A DNA stretch of 64,000 nucleotides from Cladopsammia gracilis (taxonomy: Eukaryota > Cnidaria > Anthozoa > Scleractinia > Dendrophylliidae), in the NCBI GenBank assembly GCA_022457155.1, contig JAJGOT010000289.1, positions 189,501 through 253,500 on the forward strand. Direction: 5' to 3'. The first letter of the stretch is position 1, and each line of letters begins with the position of its first letter. Shown here in pieces: positions 1 to 13,149 of this stretch. The notes under the pieces were generated by a model, which was not told the DNA's origin, searched no databases, and worked only from the letters and a program-made list of their open reading frames with translations. The position numbers and the translations under genes were made by a program.

Positions 1-613
1 AAGCTTCTGAGCAGTACTTCCGTCAGTGGTAGTATTTATTATGCTGAACAAGTACTTTCGGCGGTGCCGTTATATTTCTCAAGACTCGTGATATATGATG
101 TTTTTCAAAATAGAATTTAGGACAACTCTAGTTTTATCGAATAACAAAGTAAATACTTTTTCCATTCTATCTCGGTCGAGGACCAGCGCATAAAAAATCC
201 AATGATCTACTGTTTAATAACATTAGAGTGCAGACACCCATCTTCCTGTCTCAACAGGATACCTTGGGCCAATGCACGCAAGCTACATCAGTAAATGCCA
301 ATGGTAAATTTTCTTGCTGTTAGAGATGTATAATCTATCAAGAAAGGACTTTAACAAGCAACATTTAGTTCGTGTGGTTATACGTCTAATGTATCATAAT
401 ATAAACGGTTTTAACCACAGTATGTTTAGAGCCCCTTTAGAGCAGCGACACACTGAACGCAATCCGAACGCCCAATCCGCATAACCAAAGATAAAGGAAC
501 TTTATAGCGTTGCTTTTGTAAGTAAGCTTGTGCTTGGTTATAAACTGTACATTAATGATATCGATAGGTTTTAGTTGTATTGTTTCCTACCCGCGAATAA
601 ATTTCACACTTAC

Positions 614-3600
614 CCCAGGACTAAGAATTCCAGCTTGAACACGCAAAAGTCCTCCACTTCTCATCTTCAGGTGGAACCTAAAATATAGATTAATGTTAGC
701 TAGGATACAAGAGGTTGTTCGCAGACCGGAGCTGTGTTTGTTGAATGTTCCGCTCAAAGCCGCGAATGTATATTTAAGTATCTTTATGCACGAGCTAGTT
801 TAATAAAGCAGTGCACCTTTTGTGTGCATTAACTCCCGGTGTGATGTCACGTAACTCAATAAAAACGCAACGGCACATTTATTATCTGCACACCCTTGGT
901 GCTAATAACTCATCCATGTCGGCACGTATCACTGTGTTGTTGGTTAAGTTGCTTTAGATACCGTTGCTTAGGCGATACTTCGCAAAAAAAAAAGTCTGGT
1001 CGATGCAAGGGGAAGGACTCCCACATAAAAATGACGGGCTTTTAGGGGTCAAAATTCTTAGACTGGTACCACTTAAGGTCCTAAAGTCTGAAATGACCAC
1101 CGTTAGAATAGTCGTGGTACCTTTTAGGGTATTGACCCAAATAAATATGACTGTCAGAACTATTTGTCTGTCAACTGTGTTGCATTACAACTGTTACCTC
1201 TTAGAGGTAAAAATCCTTCTAGTACCTTTAAAGGTGTTTTACGAAAATGTTCGACGAGCACCCCTGTCATTTTTACATGGAAGTCCCCCTAGGGGGCCAA
1301 TGTCAAGTATACTTTGACGACCAGCCTTCGGCGAAACAGGATCGTAACAAAAGGCAATGAAAGGACATAATGGAAACTAAAAAATGCATTGCGGTTTTGT
1401 CGCGTCATCGTCTCCATAAGAATCTCACAGATGATTAGTCTCGTGTGACGCACTCATGCAAGCTTGCACGAGGGATACTCTTACCTCTCCTAAGCGATTA
1501 ATTATCTTTGTCTCGACTTAAGAGTGGCGCATTTTGTAATTGAAGAGTTTTAAGCTTTATTGGTTTATATGCCAGCTGTGGTTTTATCTCCGCTGTTCAC
1601 CACGCAATTTGTCTTTTGAAAATAATATGGTGCGAGGTCTGAAGTTGTTGCGCACGCATCAATCAAGGAATTTCAGAATACACTCTAAACTGACCAGACA
1701 CGCGAACCTTTAAAAACTTATAGAATCAAGAATGACGTGGAAAATGTTTTTGCACAGAAAACGCAGAGGTTTTAAGCAACTTAGACTGATATTTATAGAT
1801 GCGAATTACGAGCGTCAAGTCTAGGCATTGCGATGTGCTGTTAGGGCTTTTTTTTGTGACAATTCCAGTCAAACAGAAGTTATTGTAATTCATAGTTTAT
1901 TGACTGAATTTTCTTTGATAAAAAGCGTTTCGTCTGGTACTCCAAAAACTAAAACGAAATCCGCTAAAGACTTGTTTTAGAGTGACGTTTATAATCAGCC
2001 TCGTTCCCAGAGTCTTCTCCTTCCCGTCCCCTTGGAACGAGGTTGGTTTATAATAACCTGCGTAGCAGTCCACAGTACGTTTCCTTTCCGAGAGTGCGGG
2101 AGACGCGTGAAGGCATGGGACGCGAAAAAGAGCAAAAACAAATTAGGAGGGAGGAGAGGAGAGGAAAGAAAGGTCCTCTCCCCTCGCCCCTCTGTCTCGC
2201 GCCTGGAAAGCAAACAACTGTCACACAGGCTTCGTTTATAACTTATTTACTTACTTAGCTTCTCCTGATGGTTGACGTGATTGAATCTCCAAGGGACGAG
2301 CATCGTCAGCGAGCACCATCATCTGAGATATGGGGAGATTGGAATCTATTTATAACATAAGAGACTAAGTTAGCTTTAATTTCATTCAAGATGGAATCGA
2401 AAATGTATAAATAAGGGGCTGAAATAAAACGATTTAAAGTAAAAAAAAGTTTTCTTTGCCGTGAAAAGCCGGCCGTTGGGCTTACCGGATTTATTGTCTT
2501 AAATGTTGCAGATGACGAAGGATATAATAATGAATGTTAATGAGTAATTCCTCGCGAAGCGAGGGCCGAAGGCCCGAGCGAAGCGAACTTTATAAATTTG
2601 TCGCGCGTGGACCGCTTGAGGGTGGTGGAATCTCGGGTTGCCTTTATATATACATCGGATTGGTGTCTGCAGTTGCCTAGCAACAAAACTGCGACAAAGC
2701 TCCAATTGACGTCATCCAGTGCGACGAGCGACTGGGAACGAGAACGTCTCAACTTCAAATTTCGGAGCCATTGTGGCCATGCAACCCAACCTCTCCAGTT
2801 AAACCAGAAATTCCATCTCTCCCTCCACCGTCGCTACAATTTTGCGGTGCACCCTCCCCCGAACTTCGCGAGGTTCTGCGAGACACGTATTTCTAGTAAA
2901 GAATGGACGGACAATTGAAGTGTGAAGTGAAAGGTATAATGATCATGAGAAAAAAAGTAATATCTATAATAGGCAAGACAATAGTAAGTTAAAAATAAAT
3001 AAGCATTACCTTTCTTTTGAATTCCAATTTCCACCGCTATGTAAAAAAGATTATGATCCTTGGAACCCGAATCACACTGAGCCAGGAGTAAGCTGACAAG
3101 CTCTTTACTGAAAAAAAAAAAACGTTTTGTGATTTATATGGTTTTAAAAACAACTTTTTGATACCAAGTGCAGAGCTGTAACATTAATTAACCTTTACAA
3201 GCAAATTCTAATTTGAGCTCATTGCCGAGATTACCGCCAAAGTTCTAAACTGGTAAAAAAATACATTTTAGTTTGCTAAATATTGAGAAAACAAAAACCA
3301 TCACAGAAAATTCTTGCTTTTAGTACAATACTGCGCCAATATCACGGTTTTGTAAATGGTTCATTCTACGAAATCCGTTTCGTTCACAACTAATGAAAAT
3401 CTCCAAATTTAAGGGTCACCATGCGATGTTTAGAAGCGAAGATATAAGATGCATGTATGACTAACACAAAAATGTCAGACAAACGTCTGCAAAAATTCGC
3501 GAATTTAGTGACTTATGACTTTGCCCCCAAACATCTCATGACCCTCAGATTTATGGCGTAGACAAGTTTCGACGTGTTCTTACTGCTGCATACGCGGCTT

Positions 3601-6600
3601 TGATGGAGAGGCACGAAAATAAAAACTGTGATTGGGGTGACCACATTGAAAATTTACCCACTGCAGTAGACTGCTTAGAACCACCATGTGCGGGATAATA
3701 AACAGCACGCAGAAAAGTAGAACTCAATCGCTTTCATTTCATTGATGAGGTCCCATTGGGCATTGATGGTCACATCTCACTCCGGTGTATGAAAAAGGGA
3801 AAAGGAAACTAAGGTATTTTTTGACATACCTCGTTGTCTGGTTGGTGATTTCAATATCTGTGTTATCTGTATCAGGTTGAAGCCCTCCTGTGTGTACTTG
3901 AACTTTTCCCTGAAAAAGAGATACTTGTCACATTGGTTCTTTTAAATAATTGTTCCTATAACCTGATTTCGTTTCACTTAGTTAGAATACAAAAGCAAAA
4001 CAAATTGCCGAAATAACATTTTAGAGGTAAAAAAAGTAGAAAAGTACTGCTCAATAGCCTTCATTTGAATGGTCACACATTAGGATTGGATCCACAGATT
4101 CACTGTACCACCAACAGTACCAAAGGGATATACTGTTAACTTTCATTTGAATGGACACACTCAGAGAGTTCATCCATATACACTTGGAAAGCAGAACCAC
4201 GCTGCATTGTATAATCGGACAGGTTTTACTGTTAAAGTGAAAGAGACTTATCAATCAGATTGTTTAACCGGACAGTTTGCAGTTTTATATGTGCATCCCA
4301 TTTAATACCAGTTTTTAAAAATATTTTTACCTTCTCCCCATCTTGACTCATTTCCTCGGTTTGTTCATGAAGTACCTCTTGTGGTGTTTTGCGCTCGACA
4401 ACTTCCAAGCCTCGTGAGGAGGAAGCCTCTAGAAAACAGAACAACGTAAAAACAAATTTAAAAATTGTCGCAGTTTTTAACGTTCTCAAAAGACTCTTTG
4501 TAGTTCTTCGATTCTAACCATACAATTTTCTTGTTAACCTAGATTTCTCGTCTAGAGGGTAAAGGCTTGCTTTTAACCATATAGATAGCGTACTAACTTT
4601 AGAGTTTGGTTAATTTTTTGGTGGTAATTTTATAATTAATTGTACTGTACAAGGCAGTTCTATTAAACTAAAGAGTCTGTGGATGCAATTCTAAGTGTGT
4701 TCATGGCTAAAATTCTCGCGCCGCTTTCTCGACCAATCAGAAGTAAAACCAAAACCAATCGTGACTTGCTCGCACGCGTTTTCCCGCGCTTGGTGCCGGC
4801 TACATTATTTGCTTCGAGCTCTGATTGGTTCACTGGATTGTTTACGACTGCTTTGATTGGTCAGAGTAATTACTTTGGTTTTGGTTTTACGACACTCAAA
4901 TGAAAACCGCTCTATTATCTTGTTATATTGTTTAGTATGCTCTAACTTTTTAATCCATGTTGTTGTGGTAATTTGTCAAGAAGTTGTCTTTTGACACTCG
5001 CAAGAGCTAAAATGGTGCATTTAAGGCAGGACTCAACCTAAATTTGAATGAAATTTGAATGAAATTTTAAGAGGTTTAAAGAAGGGATAGAGGAAAGAAA
5101 ATGATTTTTGAAACACCAACAGACAGTTGATACCCACGTAAGAGCACCCCAAGTTGTCAGTGGACTATTTTGGCGTTTATCTATTAATTGTTAACAACAA
5201 ATTCTAAATTTAAAACTTCAATTAAATCTTCAATATTTCTTATTTCTCTAAATATAAGAAATCTTTTGAGAAAAACTATTTCCTCCCAGACATACCCCAA
5301 AATCACCTAAAAATTTACAAAACACCCTATAACATAGATTCGTGAGATAAGAACAGAGTTTTTGGATTGCTTGAAACGTGAACGAGATATTTCCATTAAA
5401 GTCATGTTCAGTGGCGGAAAAATGGCGTTCAGGATGAGTCTCACCTTAAATAAGCAGGTACAATTTCAACCTTACCTTCAGGAAGAACTCCTTTAAACAA
5501 GAGTTGCATATCGGGGGGCCTGGCAGGAAGGGACCTTCTTTTCGTTCGTGGATTGACCCCATCGTTATTTGTGCCTGGGATATTCAACCGAAACTGCCTT
5601 TCATCTGGGACTGGGCCCCCGAACAATTTCAGTTCATGAACAGCGGCCAGGAGTTTGTCACGTGATGTCGGATTTGAGACACCAAGGCGATCTGTAAGAA
5701 ATTGAGTTCGGTAATTGAGACCAATTTAGTCCAGAAAGCAGGGGTGGTATAGGGTAGGCTAGCTATTGAAAACAGGTTTGGATTCAAAATCACACATTTG
5801 TACACTTAACATACAGCCATTTCAATTAGCGTTGTCGGATGAAAAAGGCGAAAAGCCAAGACCGCAAGGAAGTATGGGATTTTTATGCAATGGCATTTAA
5901 CCCTAACCCATACTACCTTGCGGTCTTGGCTTTAAGCGTTTATTGAAATAGCTGTATTCATATCCACCTTATTTTGGTCTTCTGAGACAATAAAACTTGG
6001 AGGGTTAATAGAGCGTCAAAAATATCTAAGTTCAAGTAGGTCATGTGGCATGATGACGTCATATGACGCGGGAGTTTCGTCATGTTTGCAAATTGCCGCC
6101 ATCTTGGATTTCCATCATGTTAGAAAAGCGCCAAAATTGCCTCAAAATGATTGAAAATCAATAGAAAGGTGCAAAGCTTATCTTAATTTGCAAAGTTTAC
6201 TACAAGGAAATCTGATGCATCAAAATGTTTGCAGAGTAAATTGAAGAAAAAGTCACAAAGTTTGGTGGATACTTATCGGCTAAATGTACCTTCAAAGTGA
6301 GCGCAGGTATTAAGGATATGATCAACCAAGACGAATCCTCTAGATACTATAACAACTTCTTCCCATAATTTAAAGGTTAACTTTCCAATCAAGACCCAAA
6401 CAAAGGTGTCGCTGCCGTCCGCTATCTGTGCACATCTTAATCCTTAGCAACAAAGAGGTGTAAACAATGAAAATGATTCACAAATTAACAGAAGCTGATA
6501 ACAGCCTGCCCTGAGCACTAAACTCTTTTCAAGGTCACAGAAAAGCTTCATTTAAGATATACATGCGTCAAATTGATTGTAACCAAATGGAACTGATTTC

Positions 6601-9600
6601 AGATACAGTTTTTTTTTGTTACATTTATCATTTTCGTAGGCTGTGTTTGCCATCTAGTGACCTCCAACCTCTCGCTATCTCAAACAGAATCCCATGATTA
6701 TCTATATTCTGTACAGTATTATAAATTTACTGGTCTTTACTACCTGTCAGTTTTCTTAAACATATTTTCCTTTTTGGGGGCCATGTCTTTAAAAACATTT
6801 CCTCTGTTTATTTCATTTAGCTACATTTCTCTACATGCCTTTAGCGTGACGACCACTGTTCTTTCTCTCTCTCAAAATCCGTTTAATCCCAACGTTGGTG
6901 TTCTTTTTAATTCTGTTAATTAAAGCTCAACCAAGCTTTCAGTAAAGAAAGGCACTATTCTTTAACAAACGGAATATCTAACTAAGGTTGTGAGCAGGAA
7001 TCTTAGCGACACAGAAGATACTGACGGTAAAGATAGTCAAGATAGGCATTCATGAAATGTTATAGCCCGTGGATATCTATTTATCATCATGACGCATCTG
7101 TGGTCTGATTTTCTATGTGATGTGACTATACTAGTTGTAAACAGTCGAAATTCAGTTAAAATAGGACACGAAAGTCACGAAATGTTCACATAATCGAAAC
7201 ATCCGTATTATAGACATAAAGTTTTTATAAACCTCTCAATTGAACTGTCAGTAACGACGAAGTCTGTTGTGCACTTTACTCGACAAAGTTGAAAGCATAC
7301 TCTTATCAGCCGGGATTCAAACTCTTTGATCGCCGGGCGGCACTAGGACCACTAGCTCGCGTGTCTATTAAAATTGAGATTTGTGCCTTGATACATGATT
7401 TACATGTAATGCTGTTCTCTAGTCGACTCGGTTAGTGATCTAAGTTTATCAATCGGCATGCTAAGGGAGTACATCCATGCTGCTCTGACACTTTCTAAAT
7501 TGGTGTATATTATTTATATATGTACAAACACCTTTTGTAAACTATAAAAACAGAAGGAAACATATCTTGCTAACATTTACTTTATAGAAAACAAAATGCT
7601 TAGATTCCGGCATCACGTTTTGTAAGGTCAGCAAGCGAAAATCATTTGAGTCATTTGATTGTGTTTTGTAGCAGAACTCACACACTCACGGAGATTTTAA
7701 ACACAGTATTGCTTACCTGCTTGTAGGCCACAATCAGAGAAGAAAAGACTCATCCTTTTAACGTTTAACAATCTGTAAAAACAGATTACTTCTTCACGCC
7801 GAAGACCCTTTTCCTGCTAAAGTGCTGCGGATATTTGTAATCGATTCAGCAAGATTCCAGTGCGGGTTTCACTCAAGAGAGCCACTAATCGTCGAGAAAT
7901 TTGATTCCCGAGGTATGTGAATAAATCTATTTTAATAGCACCGTAGAAACAAATTTGTTTTCAACGGAGATGAAAATCAGTAAAATAGAAGTACTGGACT
8001 TTCAGATCGGCATCTTGTAGTATGTAAAATTGTCCCGTATTATGATAGCAACTGCCAAATGTTTTTGAGGCATCCCGATACATTGAATAGTTCCATTGTA
8101 TCAACGTTTATAGCGGCTTCTTTCGTAATTATCTGCCTAATCCGAACGGCAAACTGACAGAGCCGAAAGACAAATTCCATCACGCTTTTAAAAAATTTCA
8201 GTAGACAAACTGCTCTCTGAATTATCCTCAACTCCGCTCCATTTGCATTCATTATAATGGCCATTCAAATGTTTGAAATGTGTTTTATTTGAAAATCATA
8301 TATTTTTTTATAATCACGAATGAAATGGACTGATACTTTGCAAGTCACGCGTTCTTATGCAGTAGAACACGCAATATTAAATCCCGAGTTAAATATTGAC
8401 AACAAATACCCAACTAATTAACATGGTTCATAACAAAAACTGCAAAGGCCGCACAAATTTAATTTTAAAATTGGTCGGCATTCCGAAAGACTTCACACAG
8501 TTAGATTTAACTTAGTTTCAAAAAAACTTTTATTCTCAAGAGCGATTCAAGAAAAAGCCAAAATTCCATTTCGCGCGCGAAATGAAATTTTGGCTTTTTC
8601 TTGAAAGTTGTTTCTGATCGCTCTTGAGAATAAAAAAATGTTGAAACTAAAGTTTAGTCTACCTTGAAGAATGCAAGTTTTTAATTAATATCAATTAAGA
8701 ACTGTGTAAAGTCTTTCGGAATGCCGACCAATTTTATAATTAAATTTGTGGCTGCATGGTTGCTTTGATCACATCCAAAGAAAAATTGAAATTATGAAGA
8801 TAAAAGAATAATATCCCCTGAGGGATGGACAGTTGTTCATGACAAAAGTGTAATACTGTGATAACACTGTCTCGCTGATTACTAATCAGACTAATCTGTG
8901 AAGATGTTGTTTCGACTACCTTTTACGTCTTTTATCGCACTGATATCGATTGATGGTTTAAATATTTCTTCTTTTTCAAAAAAGGATGTTCTGATAGAGT
9001 AGTTGAGAGTTACAATTAGAATATTGAAATCTTATGACGTCAAAATTTACTTGAAACATTGTATTCGCAGTATTAATCCCACGTCCGGTATCGCGCGTGG
9101 GCAAGCTTACTTACGCGAGAACGCGCGTGCTTCACGCGCGTAATTTAATTATCGCACAAAGTACAAGTGCTCAGAATAGTTCCGATATATAATTCTTGCA
9201 TTTAAGTTCGAAAGGAAGCGACTAATGAATTCCAACTAGTAATTTGAATTCCCGCTAGACTGGTAGACTAATTTCCCGTCACTCTAATCTACGTGCGGTG
9301 TTTCAAGTGATTTTTCGGATACATGAAAACACTTAAAAACTATTTATGTAATCGGACAAAAACGGAATCGGTTTATTTATCTTTTTTCTCACATCATACG
9401 GTCACGTATTTCACTCTTAGGTAGATAATCGAATAATCATTATACGAAGGAATTGAATTTGACAGATGTTTGCAGTCTTTAAATTTCTTGTTTGACTGAA
9501 AGTGAAAATAAGGTTCAAACCAACTTTCAAGTTTCACTGATTCAAGTCAGCCGACTTTCGTGTGTCTCTGAATTTCAGTATTGCGACGTGACCTTCAGTA

Positions 9601-10509
9601 AATGGAAAGTAAATAAACACATAGTAGGCTAGCCAAACTTAGCCACACATACTGACATCGACAAAACTTTGTAGAGCAAACAAAGGTACTGCTCGGTAGC
9701 TTTCATTTGAATCATACACAAACTCAAAAGTTAGAGCCAGCTTTTACAGCAAAATAAACAGCACCACAGGGAAGTACTTATTAATAGCTTTCAGTTCATG
9801 GTCACCTGACTAGCTTTACGATTTCATCCATCATGAAGTAGAGCTATACGTTGAAATCCAAACTATACTATTAATTAATCGATAAAAGCCCTTTAAGAAA
9901 TAACTCCTAAACGTTATCTTATGAACGCTCTCTTCTTCGAAGTTCGTAGCGTGATGATTTCACGTTGCGCATAAACAAACAGCTTCTCTAAAAATATTAA
10001 CCCAAAAGGACACGAAATTCACAGTAATTGGATTTATTTATAGTATCTGTTAGCGTGATAAACCAAAATGAAGCACATGTATCGTGATCTTTCTTGTCGC
10101 GTGAAAAAAAAAAAAAAAAACTCGAAACTAAGCCAGTTTTAATCTGTGTATTCAATAAAGACCTCCTAAGACTTTACGAACGTGCTCACATGAATCCTTG
10201 TTGCGCTTATTGATTATGACGGCTTCCTATAGCTAGTTTAACGGTCTTTAATAGCCGGGTATGAGGTCTTTTTGCGATGAACAGAAACAAACATTTTGAG
10301 TGCACACTCGGGCTACTAATACCAAATACTATTACCTTTACTGTGAAAGCATTATCGATATTTGAATAGATTAAAATGGGATAAGTTAAATTGAATAGCT
10401 ATGCAACTCTTTGTACACGTAAGACCACCGATGATATTCAGTAAGAGATACTACTCACCCAGATACTGGCTTGTCGTCTGCAGCAAAAGTTTTCCGTCGA
10501 CTTTATTAT
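614..10509 (-). CDS. SAM-like domain protein, partial (five exons; both ends unresolved)
   Basis: Five minus-strand exons have GT..AG borders and mutually consistent phases: 10459-10509, 5476-5691, 4331-4428, 3830-3909 and 614-677. The first two join to read NKVDGKLLLQTTSQYL-DRLGVSNP followed by TSRDKLLAAVHELKLFGG. This is the pattern of the second half of a SAM domain (a VDG..LL turn, then LGV and a final basic helix), a fold that usually mediates protein-protein or RNA contacts. After it comes a low-complexity, charged linker (PRTKRRSLPARPPDMQLLFKG, then VVERKTPQEVLHEQTEEMSQ, then LQPDTDNTDIEI) and a segment FHLKMRSGGLLRVQAGILSPG. I do not recognise the family and infer no function beyond the SAM-like call. 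The first SAM helices should lie in exons above 10509 that I could not place, and the reading frame leaves the window or continues below 614. Introns are 0.4-4.8 kb and repeat-rich. Confidence 0.6.
678..3829. other. Intron of the SAM-like gene with a dispersed repeat
   Basis: This stretch lies between two exons of the minus-strand SAM-like gene. Short open frames at 964-1317 and around 2000-2260 have no recognisable domain. From about 2560 to 2900 it holds a member of a dispersed repeat family (see the separate entry). Nothing else in it can be supported. Confidence 0.5.
2560..2900 (+). repeat. Dispersed repeat family member (GTCGCGCGTGGACCG... end)
   Basis: The sequence running from TTTGTCGCGCGTGGACCG to ACACGTATTTCTAG recurs with substitutions at about 16500-16985 (same strand, interrupted by AT-rich DNA), 27625-27760 (inverted) and 33863-34270 (inverted). 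Shared landmarks are GTTGCCTAGCAACAAAAC, TTGTGGCCATGCA and GCGAGGTTCTGCGAGACACG. No coding capacity is visible. It is likely a non-autonomous transposon; I could not identify its superfamily. Confidence 0.7.
4700..4916 (+). repeat. AATAGAGC-family non-autonomous element, left-truncated copy
   Basis: This matches the right three quarters of the complete copy at 29147-29436, including the CCAATCAGAAGTAAAACC block and the terminal stretch ACGACACTCAAATGAAAACC followed by GCTCTAT. The left terminal inverted repeat is not recognisable here. Confidence 0.7.
5811..5957. repeat. Foldback element, about 147 bp
   Basis: ATACAGCCATTTCAAT at the left is mirrored by ATTGAAATAGCTGTAT at the right. The inner arms AAGCCAAGACCGCAAGG and CCTTGCGGTCTTGGCTT pair perfectly. 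It lies in the SAM-like gene intron. No open frame is visible; it looks like a MITE. Confidence 0.75.
7717..7753 (-). CDS. Possible alternative first coding exon of the SAM-like gene
   Basis: On the minus strand an ATG at 7753 opens MSLFFSDCGLQA and runs into a donor site (G|gtaagc) at 7717 in phase 1. That is exactly the phase needed to join the 5691-5476 exon, giving MSLFFSDCGLQA-DRLGVSNP. The exon at 10459-10509 ends in the same phase, so the two would be mutually exclusive. Use of this exon would remove the first half of the SAM-like domain. A possible acceptor (ttttacag) also lies just upstream, so this could be an internal exon or chance. Only RNA data can settle it. Confidence 0.25.
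8451..8751. repeat. Large foldback element, about 300 bp, centred on CGCGCGCG
   Basis: Left-arm landmarks (ACAAATTTAATTTTAAAATT, GGTCGGCATTCCGAAAGACTT, ATTCTCAAGAGCGAT, AAGAAAAAGCCAAAATT) reappear as reverse complements in mirror order on the right. The two arms meet at a CGCGCGCG core near 8574-8582 with almost no loop. The right arm carries a roughly 40-bp insertion near 8660-8700. It is non-coding. Confidence 0.8.
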
Positions 10510-11894
10510 CTAAAACAAAAAGAGCTTTTCGTTATTTTAAATTTTAAAAAGAGTTGAAGTTTTCGTATGTTAAAAGTTGTTTGTCTTGAAGTAAATGAGG
10601 CGAAAAGAGCGCACGAATTTCTTGCTCAGCACATACCACGAAAATGCCGCCACAGTTTTGTCAATCCCTTTTGTTTTAGCCATCTGTAAACTTCTCTCTC
10701 GTTCCACTCGTTTACTGGGTGTCTCTGAAGTCCTTTTTGCGAGAACATTTCTCTGCAACTTGTTCAGTATGGACCTTCACATGTACATTTAGTCACACCT
10801 CTGCAGTCTGACTATTTTAGTCGTCTTGCTGCTCAATGCTTTAGCTTGTCACGTTAGCTTTTCCTAAATATACGCTTCCGTGTCTGGACCCAAACAAAAG
10901 CACGCCTTTTGAATTTGCTTTGTCAAATGGAAACTAATTCCGTGATTTGCTTCCTTTCACAGCCATCGAGATAATCACCGTTTGAGAAGCTGATCCCTTT
11001 TAAAAGCATATGCCTGAATTAAAATTCATACACCACACACTTTGAATGGCGGCTTAATCGACTTGGCAGGTCCGAACAAAAGAACAAAGGATTTGCTTAA
11101 TTGATACAGAAAATACATCCGTTTATTTGTTGATCTTTCCTGTGTATTATTGCTAAGCCATAGTTTGCCTCAGGTAAACGTACGGTGGCCGCATGTTGCG
11201 TTACAATGATCCATTCAGTGGTGCTCACTCGCCCATGTACTCTATTAGTGACAAAAGTCATGAAATTTCTGTATACGTTTTTAGCTACAGGACGTCATGT
11301 GTCAATTCTCTTAGAATAAGATTCTAGCACTCTTGGTTGAATATAAATAATCGATATTCCCATTTGTGCGAGTCTCGTTGACACTTAACCTCCGCCCCAC
11401 AATTTGACGTCACGATGACGCGACTCTATCAGTCCGTGCCATGCAAATAAGTTCGTTATCTCCCTCTTTATCAAGGCTACAACAACTGACAACGCACATA
11501 AAAAGATAACTGTCTGCAATTTTCAAGTATGCAAAACGGCTGTAGAGGATATTATAATTCGATTAAAATTCTCAACATTGTACACATTCTTACAGCGTCA
11601 CCATCTCTCTATTAAACGTGCGGCAAGGAAGTCAAGCAAAGTACAACAACAGCAGGTTAGATAAAGGTTACGGACTGGTTATTTGACCAGAGAGTTGTTT
11701 ATTTTTTAACAAAAAAAGTACTGCTCAAGGACTCAAAAACGTAAAGTTTCTGCCCTGTTCAACAGTTTTTATTTGAGTTGTAGTCGGATGCATATGTTTG
11801 GCTTACTTTGCTGCAAGATTTCATCCACAGACTCGATAGGTTATAATCACCTTTTATGACAATATATAGTACCACAAGAAAGTACTGCTCAGTA

Positions 11895-12039
11895 TAGAGT
11901 GATTTTACTTCATCTGTGAAACACTATCTAACAATTAGTGTGTGATAGTCCAAATTAAACAAAAGGAAACAATGGAATTATAGTCTAATAGTGCGTACTT
12001 TTCTACTAACTATTTCACAGGTGAAGTAAAATCACTCTA
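11895..12039. repeat. MITE with TAGAGTGATTTTACTT terminal inverted repeats
   Basis: The left end TAGAGTGATTTTACTTCA and right end TGAAGTAAAATCACTCTA are perfect inverted repeats, with CTGTGAAA and TTTCACAG just inside. A related, less intact copy ends at 12448 with the same right terminus. It is non-coding. Confidence 0.8.
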
Positions 12040-12589
12040 GTAGCCAGATAGTAGCTTTTAATCAAATGGTCACAGTTAAGGTTTTTATCCAAAGATTCGG
12101 TCATTAGCTTTCATTTGAGTGGTCACACGTTAGGTTTCATCTACAAAAATGATCGTAAGAATCACATGGGACACACAGCGTTGAACTCAAGATTTAACGA
12201 AGAGGAGAATTGTCTGACATATTTCGCTACTTTCACGGCAATCAAAGAACTATGTCCAAACAGTACGCACTATTGTACAATAACTCCATTGTTTTCTTTT
12301 GTTTAATTTGGACTATTACACACAATTGTTAGATTGTGACTCACTCTATCAAGGTATAGCGCTAGTGTAATAGATAGTGATAGATAGTGTTACACACTAA
12401 TTTTATAACTAATAGTTTCTGTTTCACAGTTGAAGTAAAATCACTCTAATTATCTGTTACAATAATAAAACATGATAACCGTTTGTTAAGAGTGTCCACA
12501 TGTTAAGTAAATAATCGATTATGTTGCCTCCCCACGGTGCTTTTTATCAGTTATCGATATATACTGGGTTTTGTACAATCCACCAGGAC

Positions 12590-12832
12590 CGATCTGCTGG
12601 TTGTTCAAAGCACGATTAAGCTAACCCAGGATTAGCGTTAATTTTGAATCCAGTTAAACAACTCAACAATTGAAAATTTCCAAAGTTTTCTGCCCATCAG
12701 TTTCGACTTTAACTTGTCTTCACTACTAGCTACAAATGAGCTTTTGAAAACATTTTTAACTGGAGAAAAAAAATCCTCGGTTAACTTTTAATCCGGGATT
12801 AGCGTTAATCGGCTTTCGAACAACCGGGCCCT
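12590..12832. repeat. MITE with GGTTGTTC terminal inverted repeats
   Basis: The left end (CTGGTTGTTCAAAG, then CGATTAAGCTAACCCAGGAT and TAGCGTTAAT) is mirrored at the right by ATCCGGGATTAGCGTTAATC and TTTCGAACAACCGGG. The outer GGTTGTTC/GAACAACC ends resemble those of the 18557-18702 element. Confidence 0.65.
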
Positions 12833-12891
12833 GTCTTATTGCTGGATCGACAATTCGTATCCCGCCGAAATAATGAAATTTTGTTACTTAA

Positions 12892-13149
12892 TCTCCATGT
12901 TATATCGCCAAATGCCACCAAATATACAACTAAATTGGATAAAAAGATTCTATAGAGCAAAACAGAAGCAGTAATTTGGAGATAAAGTGCAGGATTACAA
13001 GGATGGAAGTGGATTACAGTTCTCCATGTTATATCGCCAAATGCCACCAAATATACAACTACATTAGATAAAAAGATTCTATAGAGCAAAACAGAAGGAG
13101 TAGTTTGGAGATAAAGTGCAGGATTACAAGGATGAAAGTGGATTACAGT
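12892..13149. repeat. Two tandem copies of a 129-bp unit
   Basis: TCTCCATGTTATATCGCCAA begins at 12892 and again at 13021, and the two following stretches are nearly identical through GGATTACAGT. An open frame that reads across both copies is a by-product of the duplication. Confidence 0.85.

Noticed and set aside
483..548. Possible next exon of the SAM-like gene (acceptor ..gtacag, frame TKHKLTYKSNAIKF)
   Set aside because: The frame is open from a plausible acceptor in phase 0, but the sequence is uninformative and lies beside a dispersed repeat.
964..1317. 117-aa open frame
   Set aside because: No recognisable motif and no splice support; it lies in an intron on the opposite strand to the gene.
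10591..10673. Possible 5' exon of the SAM-like gene (MAKTKGIDKTVAAF, donor GTATGT)
   Set aside because: Its donor phase does not fit the exon at 10459-10509; joining them gives immediate stops. It may belong to an unseen isoform.
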